Source of the DNA: Phlebiopsis flavidoalba
Lineage: Eukaryota; Basidiomycota; Agaricomycetes; Polyporales; Phanerochaetaceae
Length of the DNA: 64,000 bases
NCBI GenBank assembly: GCA_035772785.1
Contig: JAOCPU010000066.1
Span: 1-64,000 of the forward strand
Reading direction: 5' to 3'
Under the pieces are notes generated by a model. It did not search any database, was not told where the DNA came from, and saw only the letters and a program-made list of their open reading frames with translations. Position numbers and translations under genes: made by a program. Positions 11,808 to 21,708 of this stretch are shown here, one piece after another (the first letter of the stretch is position 1; every line of letters begins with the position of its first letter).

Positions 11808-13806
11808 ATGCAGCAGGAGACTTCTTCCTTAAATACCGCACCTAATTCGCAGTTCAGTGCGCTGGGCAGCATCAGCACTAGCTCGTCCATATCTCGCGAA
11901 AGAATAGCAGTGTATGCCCGAGCGTACCTCGGCAGTTCGATATCTTCGCAATCTTGGCCTTTTTGGGACCTCGCGCTCTCCTGCTGCCCCCGCAGAACGT
12001 GGGCACACCGTGCATTCACCGCCACTCCTGCGGATGTGAGCGCGACAAGAAATCCGCCTCCAGCAGCTTCTACGGATGTAAACGCAGTTCCATATCCAGA
12101 GGTAGTACAGAACACAGAGGTGCCGCAAACCCCACCCGTGCCTCGCTCAACAATCCGAAGAAGACCATATGGGGACTCAGATGGCGAGAGCATAGCAAGC
12201 ATGCCATCCTCTGCGGACCGTTTCGGGTCGTCTGACGAAGAGTGGATAGACGAAGTGAAGATGAGGATGATGATGACGACTCCCGGAGGGTGACGATGAG
12301 GATGATGATGAAGACGACGACGGCGATGATGATTCCCGAAGCGCGACGCCCACCGAAACTTCCCGCCCCTCTACTCGCGAATGTTGGCGGATGCAGTCCG
12401 AGCGTCGTCCGCCACGAGATTGATAGATCCCAGCGCGTTTTCGGAGACCATATCTCCGGGATTAGAGCAATTCTTCACTTCGGGCCCCCCCTGGGTCTGA
12501 CCCCCTTGCCCTTGGCGCCGAGCTGTTCAACCAGGCGATTTTCGTCAGTTGAGAATGCCCGAAGTCTGAAGACCTGGGAGTCGATAACAAACGAGCTAAG
12601 ATGATCATCAAGGAGCTGGAGGTTGTCCCGGAGGACCTCGCGCATCGATACGATAAAAGCTCAGGTCCGGTCTCGACGACGAGCCGTATGAAGGCTGCGC
12701 TATATGTCGAGACAGCTTCGTTAAGCCTGATGCTGTCGATCCCGAACCTGTTGACGCCTCCGTCTCTCCATCTACCTTGCTGCTCTACCTTTTTCCCGAT
12801 GGCCCAGAGGAAGATGACTTTCCCCCATCCTCAAGTATTCTCGCGTTCCCGTGTCCCGCGAATGCACCTATTTCACTCGGGCTGCCTCTCGCCGTGGCTC
12901 GGGCCGCAAGACGACTTGCCCAACATGCAGGTACGACATTGACCCTCAGTCGTTGACTTTGAGCTTCCTCCGTGACTACCGACTCCGCACCGACAACCCA
13001 CTAGCAATCAAGCAGTGGAGGCCTCCTAAAGGCAGAAGTTTTGAGCGGTGGTTGACCAGGCAGGAACGAAAACTCGAACCAGGGTACGCCTCAGACGCAG
13101 ACTCAGGTATTTATCATTGTCAGTTGCCTATTTAATCACATGAGTAACTTTGATCATTCACCTCACAGAACCAGACAGCTTGGAAGATGCTAACGACGAA
13201 CCAGCTGTACCTCTCAGAGGAATATCATCACCCAGTACTACAGTCACCCCCAATAGGGAGCCCTATGGCATCGACCCTCCACCGCACACACTACTCGACA
13301 AACCGCGGGTCACAATCTATTCACGAATACTATTCGTCCCACGACACAAGAGGCCATGATGGCGGCATTGCTTCCCATTATAGACATGATGACCGGACCG
13401 GAGGAAGATGATTATATGGATCATATGGGTTATATGGGTCATCTGGGTTATATGGGTGAAGAAGACTATATTACAGACGAGGAAGACGAAGACGAACATC
13501 TACCGGACCTCATACCCGTCGCACGCCCTGCCACTATGACACTATGGGCCGCCCCCCCAATTTTCTCAACTTGACGGCGACGACCATGACGAGAGAGCTT
13601 CCGGATCTTGTCAATGAGCCTCTCCCGTGCCTTCTCGTCACGGAGCGGCGAGTACTCATCTATCTTCCGAACCTCTGCCCTTTTGGCTGGTGGCCCGGCC
13701 GGAAGACGCATCCGGTGCACGCGATTCGGCGCAGATTCCGCTTGATGAAGAGGACGAGGATGACCTCCCAGAACTCGAGCATGTGTCCATGTCCGACATT
13801 GACTAG
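11808..13806 (+). CDS. RING-H2 finger protein, probable E3 ubiquitin ligase
   Basis: The N-terminus is Ser/Pro-rich and unstructured (from about 11,808), followed by an Asp/Glu-rich tract encoded by GATGA-type repeats (12,240-12,350). The RING is split over frames: GCAICRDSF near 12,695-12,720 supplies the first Cys pair. An acidic insert of about 50 residues follows. Then MHLFHSGCLSPWL near 12,862-12,900 supplies His, His and Cys, and TTCPTCRYDID near 12,913-12,945 the last pair. That is the C-x2-C...H-x2-H-x2-C...C-x2-C order of a RING-H2. A 35-residue basic segment follows (FERWLTRQERKL), then an intron, a Met/Gly/Tyr repeat, and an acidic end LPELEHVSMSDID with TAG at 13,804-13,806. Ligase activity is inferred from the fold; substrates are unknown. 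The start is uncertain. Confidence 0.65.
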
Positions 13807-14395
13807 ACGTCTGTCATCTTATCACATCCCTTATCCTGCTTGAAATCCACCGCTGTGTTGTTGCCCTTGCTTAAGCTCTGCTATTATCATGCTTTACTAC
13901 GCCCGAATATCAGTACTGCTATGTTGCTAGTCGTTTATCTGTATGCTATGAGAGGGGAATTTGTAGAACAGTTGGGGTTTGATGGTCAGGTCCGCGTCCA
14001 TGAATATCTCCACCCTCCAGATTGTGTATGTGCGTCTCATAGGTCTTCCCATCGGTTTGTACGTCCTATTGTTCGGTCCCTACTGTCGAAACCTCTATTT
14101 CACTCAGAGGTGGCCCACGATGAGAAATTCTCTGGACCTCTAAGGGGGAGCCTTCACGAAAATTTGACTCGAAGCGGTGCTCACCTTTTTACGAGCTAAA
14201 CTCTTGGCTGCTGTTGTCGCACGCTGCACAGAATCTCAGCTTTACAATCCGCTGGTCGTGTTTTTATAACTTAAAAACTAGTACAGGTAGTCTGTAGAGC
14301 AGTTGTGGTCTCGGCCGTTGTCCATGAACTTGTACACAAAAGTCCCCGATTGTATGCGTTTGTAGATTGTGGTCTGTTTAACGTTAAATCCCCGT
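13807..14395. other. Intergenic, convergent gap
   Basis: The gap lies between the RING gene (+) and the LRR/F-box-like gene (-). It has short hydrophobic open frames, T-rich stretches and no motif. It probably holds both 3' ends. Confidence 0.5.
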
Positions 14396-15690
14396 TCAAT
14401 CCTCCGTCACTGACACGTCAACGAAACTCCGTGTGCGACTCTGCAGCTCGCCCTTCAGCATCGCCATAACATCCGCGCACCACTGTAGCTCGTTGATCTC
14501 GATTGGGAATGAAAAGGCGAGCTCCAGTCTCTCCATGTGTATCAACGCCGCGACTGCATCGTCCACGACAGACCAGTCGAGATTTTGTAGCCGTTTGAGT
14601 GCGAGCTTCCTAGCCAGCTCGTCGCTCATGACGTGGTTCCAATTGAACTTGATTTCGAGGCGGATGGCGCGGAGGTGCGTGTGGGTGTGGCCGAGCTCGT
14701 CCAAGAGCGGGACGACGCCGGTCCAGTCGGACTCGGTCCCGCGAGAGGAGCCTCTCGCGTGTGCTCGCATCCTTGAAGGCCTCGCGGAACGAGGGGAGCC
14801 AGAAAACGACTGTAAAGCCGAATGCCTCAAGGCGGGGTGCCTTGCGGACAAAAGTCTCGATCACGTGAGTGTCACTCGAGGATGCGAGCTGGCCGACAGC
14901 GACAACGAATAGGCACCGTGCGCGCAGTGGTGCCGCATGACGGAGGAGTCTAGCGGGGTAGAGCGTGCGAAGGCAAGTGAGGGTTGTCGGATGCGAGGCA
15001 ATGTCGAACCTGCAGCTCGCGTTACTGCCGCTTTTCGGACGTGCAGTAGTGTCGACCGGGCCCCCGCGAGTCTTCCAAATCGACCCGCCGCATCTTGGTT
15101 GGATGAACGTCAGCTCGGCGATGGCGTCGAAGTACGTAATGAGGTGGCGTCCGCGCACGGTCGCATCGACAACCGTGCGCCGGAGCACAAGTGCGTCAAG
15201 AGTGCGGCCAGGTCGCTGGAAGAGCTGGCCGCCTCTAGAGGTTGAGGGGGAATTGTCCACAGGAAACCCACAGAGCTCAAGCCGCCGGAGGTTCGGGAGC
15301 GCATCGAGCAGCAGGAATAATCTTTCGACGTAAGAAGGTCATGATGGCAAGATTTTTTGCTTTTCTTCTTCAATCGATACCCTCTTGAATGACACCCGAA
15401 GCTCACACACAGCCCTCGCACATGCGTGATGAGCTGCTCAACGCATCGTGCAGCGTCTGGAGATCGGATTCGCCGCATTGGCAGAGACCGTACTGCGGAC
15501 CGTCGTCTGACCACCAGTGGTAGCACCTTGGCCAACGTATACAACCAAAAAAATAGGGCGCAGTTGATTTCGCCCATGCGCGGGAGACAAGGGAGCAGCG
15601 AGAAGAGAGCGGGTTTATTGTCGCATAGTTGCTCGAGAACGAGCTCTAACGAGCTCTTGTGGTAATCGTGGGGTGCCAACGAATCGCTCT
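14396..15690 (-). CDS. Leucine-rich F-box-like hypothetical protein
   Basis: The C-terminal 150 codons (14,396-14,851) read cleanly, with LKRLQNLDWSVVDDAVAAL and MERLELAFSFPIEINEL. The upstream part is split among frames but keeps repeated Leu-x-x-Leu spacing and an N-terminal helix-rich piece (ELVLEQLCDNKPALFSLLP). This style matches the large, fast-evolving F-box/LRR family of Agaricomycetes, which provide substrate receptors for SCF ubiquitin ligases. I see no clear F-box itself, so the assignment rests on composition and repeat spacing. One or more indels break the frame. Confidence 0.4.
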
Positions 15691-18364
15691 TGCGCGTACG
15701 GTACGAGCAGGTCGTGCATCGGCCGGATCACCGTACTTGTGTAAAACACGCGCGGAGTGTCTGTTGCGGTGACTGCATTGAAACCTTTCGATTGGAAAGA
15801 TTGAATCAGCGGCTCATCATACCAGTGAGGAGGTATCTAGTTTCCATAACGTCACGCAGTTGACACAATCGTCAAACAACGAAGGCACCTTGCATGGTTG
15901 AAGACTCACAAGGAGTTGGGGGTATTGGTGCAGAATTTCAGAGCCTGCGACCAAGCGTGGTCCGAATACAAGGGACGTCCGCGTCGCGGTTCAAAATTCG
16001 ACGCGCCTGTAAAAGTGTGATGCATGTGGTGTCAATGGGCGCCGGCGCGGTATCCGCGCTTGTCCCGACTTGAGGCCAGGGTGCTACTTGGTCATGGTGA
16101 ATGAAGCGGACGGGAAGGAAGTCACGCGCGCGCGACGCGAATTGGACGAACAGTCACGGTCACGTTATCCACTATAGATCTTGTTCCTGGCTTGTCGATT
16201 CTTGAAGCTTGAAGCGTGGCCTAGAGCGCAATATGATGTGTCGTAAGCACTTGGCGTTTACATTCATCAGCGCGTAAAACCACACGACACGTTCCCGTCC
16301 AAGTCGTGCCCTTAGGACTGTGGATACTTTGACATTCAGGCTCAGGGCCAAAGAAACCAATAGAGTGGGCTGCAGCTGTTGAGTGTTGACTGCCATTAAT
16401 GGGCGCGTGACTCAGAGATAGGATAGTTCGGCAGGAATTCCTTACCGAGCCTCTGCGCCCAGGTCGGGCGATCGCTACCCATGCGCCGATAGCCCGCCAA
16501 CGGCAAACGGGACTTCGCTATTGATCATTTCATGCCCGCGCGGCGACCATGGAAAGTTCACGCGTAGTTCACAAGTTTACCTTGGGAGGTCTTGGGACAC
16601 TCTGGCTTGCAGCTCTGTGCCCATGACTAGTTTGCATGACTCTGGACTCGCCGGCTGTAGCCATCGAAATTTCGATACACATTGATACTCCAAGCAGCTC
16701 AAGTACCACGCAACCACTAGTCTTGTCCGCCCCTGCTTGCACATATACTGTACAGGACGTACTTACTGTGATAAGCGGAGATTGAACTTAGTCAGGAAAC
16801 AAGTTCGAGCTCAGATTACTTCCATCAACAGCACGATACTGACTTAGTAAGTAAACACTTGGAAAAATGCTGAAAAATGCCACGAATGTTTCTTGACTCG
16901 CGCTCTTCGACATCCTGGGGAGCCCATCGGCTGTCTTCGAGTCGATTGAAATGCTCGTCAATAACACCAGCTGTCTTGTCTTCGTATTTTCACAAGAGGT
17001 CCTGAAGAGGTTTGCCTCTGTACATCCCGCAGCATCCTTCGAGTCGGTAGCCTCGACTCATGTCAGCTTCTCTGCAACTTCCACCTTTTCGGAAGTGTTC
17101 TGCCTCACTGCCTTTAAAATCCTGGGAAGCGAAACACTTGGGGGGGGGGGGGGGACGTTCTCCCTTGCTCGATCGAACTCAATGATGCGGTGGTTCTCGC
17201 ACCTGAGGAGGCTCCTCGCTCTCTCCCTCTCGCGGCTCGCCCCCGTTCCATCATCCGCGTTCTCCGTCGCGTCACGATATCTTCACGAGCGGTAAGTGGG
17301 GCAAATGGCGGGCATAACATGCAGTCCTAACGCGTTGTCAATTCCAGAGACGTGGCGTGAGAAGCGGTCGAAAGTGTGTGCCATACCGGCGCTTCGTCTG
17401 CCCCATTCCGGTCCTCCCGACCGGCTCGTGTGACGAGGGAAAACGACTCCAAAGGCTGTAGAGTCTACAGCATCCCCCGTGGATAACTACAAAAGTACGG
17501 TGTGTCACAGTATGGCTAGTTCGACTTGTGTCTGCATGCATGCGCCTTCTGGAGACCTGCCCAGACATTTTATAAGCAAATGCGTTGAGGCGGTGAAGAC
17601 AATCTTTTTTTTCGCTATCTGACCCGTCAGGACTCGTTTAGTATGTGGATGAAGCATATGCTTCCTTCCCGCTAATTTTTTGTGGATTGTGTGCTCAATC
17701 CTTGTAGTATGTGCGTCCCTTCTCTCAACAAAACGCCGCCTACATTGAGTTCTAACCCACGGCGACTTAGGACTATTCCCTACATACTATCCAGAAATCC
17801 ATGCTGCTAAAAGGCTCTTGTACCATTTTCAAGTCATTGTTCCCGGGAGGGAAAGACTCAAGATTTGATAAGGCAACATTTGCAAGCACGGATTTCATGT
17901 CTAATTTACTCACGGAAACCATGTCCAATTTGAAGCCGTCCAAGTGGAAGTCGGGAGGGACACCTGTCAGTCTGATGCAGCCTAGTAAGTTATCCACATA
18001 ATCTGACTATATAACTTTTGGCTTACGCTTACGATTACTAAGCCAAGATATTATACACAGTTGCGTACGACATTGGTCTCCACCCGAGCCGGCAGCAAAC
18101 GTCGGACAAGGCTGTCCAGTAGTTCGAATAGGTAATTGCTGAGGAACTCAAGGACATGTAGACAGTGATTCCTCTCACCGCTTAACATGAGCGTGCTTTA
18201 GGAGCTCGCTGATACGCGGGCTTGACTTATTAGGACACTAGTTCAAAGCGTTGAGACCAAAATGCACGGCCACAGGCGCTCGTAGCGGCTCTTGATCTCG
18301 ACCTGTCGGTGCTTTGGCCACCTTGCTTTTTATCACTCTCAACTCTCTACCATCTTGCTCCTCT
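15691..18364. other. Gene-poor stretch, no recognisable coding sequence
   Basis: About 2.7 kb with only short open frames (for example 16,172-16,396 minus and 16,951-17,295 plus). There is a homopolymer of about 14 G at 17,143-17,156. None of the frames shows a known motif. A 67-codon plus-strand frame at 17,801-18,001 is Lys/Ser-rich and could be an upstream exon of the kinase, but nothing supports that. Confidence 0.4.
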
Positions 18365-21323
18365 ATGGCTGCAACTACCCCTCCGCCAGCCTATAGCACT
18401 CATACATGGTGTCAAACGTCCCCCGCGCCAGGACAGTTGGCCAAATAGCACGGAACAAAACCTTGCATACAGCAACCAAGTCCGCGGATATCATGTTGGT
18501 GCAATGACTATCCAAGAGTTTGACGACTGCAATACACGGACGGATCTCGGGTCGAGAATTCTGTTCCTAAGGTTGACTGGTCGTCCGTACTCAAGGCAAC
18601 GGCGTTGAAATCAAAGATGTACGAGCCTTTTGTGAGCCCTATATGTTGTCCTGCCACTGCTCACATCCCCTAACGTGTTTTCCCACAGGTTATTGCTGCC
18701 CTCTGATAGATGGTTTACTGCGAGAAAATGTTCGAGATCTTTGTCAGTGCCGACCCGCTCCTCCCCCACCTGTCACTTGCGACCAGACAATCGAGCATTC
18801 GCATTCTTGGTGGAGACGACGCTCCTTCATAGACAATGGGGAAACCGCGAACTGGTTCCTCATCGAAGCTTTCGACTTCACCACAACATCTCTTGCTCTA
18901 TCGAATTCAAGCTCAAGGCGGACGCGGACCCCTTCAGGACAACTTCAAAGCATCCGTCGAGACCTGTTCGAACGCATCGCGGAGCCCCATCAGCACGGAA
19001 GGTTCGCAGGGCCAGCTGGCTAAGATACGCCGATGTAAAACATCTATGTTTATTTTAGCGACATCAACATCGTGTGTTTGTCGGGACCAACTCTGGTGCA
19101 CTTGTCTCTGAGGCCTTCGACTATGTGACGACCGAATATCTGGCGGAATTTCTGTGGGCTTTCTATCACATGACGCCGAAGCTTCAGGGCTGGGACGACT
19201 CCGTTTCTCTGGTCCGTGATGCTGAGCAGAAGGGGCTGCTCTACGATGCCATCAAAGCGCTTGTCTCTGATAGCAGGATCAGAAAGGGCGATAATCTTGC
19301 TTGGGCGACCGCTGCCTTAGACTCGGATTTCCCCGTACACAAAGTCGAAGTCAAGGACAAGTACACCTGCCAGACGTACCACTTTCTTCTAGGCTGTGCA
19401 TTCGACGTGGATATCGGTCCAATCGGTCGTGGAACCCGATGGTTCATTGCATACGATCTCAAGCACGGTCAACTCAAGATGCTGAAGGATTCCTGGAGGG
19501 TCGAGAATGCAATCGTCTTGCAAGAGATGGATGCATGCTCGCTCCTTAAGCATATTGGAGTTTCAAAATATTCTCGAGCCGACTTGTCGAGGCGACGTCA
19601 TGGTTTTCGGCGCTGCACAACGGACCACAGTCCATGAATTAGCAACCAAACCGTTCCCCTGGCGCGCGCCATGCAACGCTATATTTGGTATGTTCCGTCA
19701 CTGCAGAACAGCCGAAGATGTGGGATACCCCATAAACTGTCTCACTAGCTCCAGGCAAGCTGTCGTTGTGATGCGCGACGTTATCAAAGGTGAGTTCTCT
19801 GCGCCCCAATCAATACACGCGGCGACGTCCGAGAGCTCATTGCGTTTTTTGCAGCAATCAAAGACGCATATATGGGCTCGGCTGGGCTTCTCCATCGGCA
19901 CGTTAATGTCAAGAACATCATGTTCGTCTTTTCGAACGATACAGAATCTGGCGTCAGAGGCGTTTTGACGGGCTGGGATCACTCCGTACAGATTACAAAG
20001 CTTGCAGGCGCTCTGTCGCCTTTTCATAATGTCAGTGTTGCTCTGGTTTGCCACGTTTCGTTTTTTGTACTAACAGAATTTGCTCTTAACGCAGCTCACT
20101 CCTCAGTGCACATCAATCTCCCTGTTGGAGGCCCCTGACAAACTTCACGAACTCATCGACGACCTAGAGTCAGTTTTCTGGGCTCTTGCGTGTTTTGGAA
20201 TCCACCACGTATCTCACTCCAACCGACCATCTTCTTCTCAAGTCCGACCCGTTCAGCACGAGACTTGCAGATAGCGCGAAGGGCACGGATGACGCTGCCG
20301 CGGGTAAGGATAAGCTACTCAAGAGTAAAAGTGTGCTCCGAAACTTTCCCTACGTTTCTGGTGGATATCGAGATCTCTTGGATCATCTATTGACCACCTT
20401 CGACTTGTACTATCGGTACAGGGGACTCCCAGATGAAGGAGAGCACGAGCATACACAATATCAAGACCAGCAGCGCAAGCTTTCTGATCCAGATTGGTGG
20501 CTCAAGACCTTGCAACGTTTCCTTGATACGGGAGACTGGGTTGAGCATGATATCGTCAATGATATGTTCCCTCCAATATCTACTGTCCGCCAACGCGGGA
20601 AGATGGATATTCTGGCCAGCTCACAGTTTGGTACTAGTCATATTGACAAGTCGACCGGAAGGCCTCAAACAACCTCAGTCTCTTTGGACAAGACGGCGGT
20701 GAACCCATCCACTACATCTTCAAACGGCTTCCTGTTCACCACCACAGTTGAGAAGACTTTGAAACCGGTCGAGACTTCGTCCAGCTCGCACTCCACAAAC
20801 TCAAACACTTCTGCCAAGACTATTCCGGATATGCATATGAAGCATGGCAAAGACACTACAGAGGCGACAGGGAACGATTCAATCGAGACATCGTCCGTTA
20901 TGGGCTCTACGAAATCGAATTCTCCTGCCAAGACTCCCGGTATGCGTATGAAACATGGCAAGGAGGCTACGGAGGTCGTAAAGAACAAGCCGACGAGACT
21001 GAGGGCCAAGTATGGACAGGAGGCTACGAAAGTTACAGAGAACAATCCGACCGAGACTTCGTTTCTTTTGGGCTCTACAAAACCCAATTCATCTACCAAG
21101 ACACCCCGGAATGCGTGCAAAGTATCCCAGGAACGCTAAGAAGCTTCACGAGGACGTTCTGACCGAGAAATCGTCCGGTGTTGGCTCTGTGAAATCAAGT
21201 TCCTCCGTCAAGGCCACTGGTATGCGCCCGAGGCATGGCAAGAAGGCCACAAAGGTTACCGAGAACGATTCAATCGAGGACCAAGTAGACACGCGCCCGG
21301 CCAAGAGGCCCCGTCGCAAGTAG
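18365..21323 (+). CDS. FunK1-type fungal protein kinase 1, atypical catalytic loop, repeat tail
   Basis: FunK1 kinases are a large family nearly restricted to mushroom-forming fungi. The N-terminal exon (ATG 18,365) is Pro/Ser-rich. The characteristic pre-kinase segment follows: a SEAFDYVTTEYLAEFLWAF-type motif (about 19,110-19,165), then GRGTRWFIAYDL and LKMLKDSWR (about 19,425-19,500). After an intron the catalytic loop reads GLLHRHVNVKNIM at 19,884-19,922. The Asp of HRD is replaced by His. The metal-binding loop is present as GVLTGWDHS (about 19,960-19,985), and DDLESVFWAL follows near 20,159-20,190. The C-terminal third (about 20,760-21,320) is a low-complexity tail of four to five degenerate repeats of about 38 residues (GMRMKHGKEATEV type). 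It ends in a basic RPAKRPRRK that looks like a nuclear localisation signal. Several indels break the frame. It could be a pseudokinase. Confidence 0.75.
20820..21320 (+). repeat. Degenerate coding tandem repeat in kinase tail
   Basis: The unit is about 38 codons, with the core motif KTPGMRMKHGKEATEV followed by a TENxxTE linker and SS/GSTKSNS. Four to five units differ by substitutions and small indels. The repeat is also present in the inverted copy at the right edge of the window. Confidence 0.65.
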
Positions 21324-21708
21324 TGATCAGGATCCGTGTAGAAATATATACACATACGTACTTGCAGCTGTTTGAGGTTTTATCTACCAAATTTGTAAAA
21401 TGTCTATCATTCCAATCTCATGTTGAGCATGTGTTCAGTAGCAAATTCTGAATGACTACTAGAAGCGCGGGCCGTTGAATTATCGAAGCAAACAAATAAC
21501 ATGCTCGCTCGATCACCGGCCCACTGCTGGCAGCCGTACTGCTTTTATCGTTTGTCAACTTCGCAGAGCTGTCCTTTTTGGCGAGGAAGGTATGAGTGTG
21601 GTTGTATTCACGCGATCCTCCAATTTATGAGGACCCGTACAGCAGCCATTTATATTTGAACCATGTACTCATTTGCTAAAGAATCATAAATTATAGTGCT
21701 CGTGAGCC
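21324..21708. other. Intergenic spacer between the two kinases
   Basis: A 385-bp spacer repeated nearly base for base, inverted, at about 63,022-63,400. No separate gene is seen. It presumably holds the kinase 1 terminator and the kinase 2 promoter. Confidence 0.6.

Noticed and set aside
11576..12202. 208-codon minus-strand open frame as a separate gene
   Set aside because: It is antisense to the Ser/Pro-rich start of the RING gene, whose plus-strand composition runs naturally into the acidic tract. The minus-strand translation has no motif.
17143..17156. Long G and C homopolymers (also near 51,460, 54,770 and 55,930) as regulatory or G-quadruplex elements
   Set aside because: They are single homopolymer runs, and some lie inside the Prp6 introns. 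In an indel-rich assembly their lengths are unreliable.
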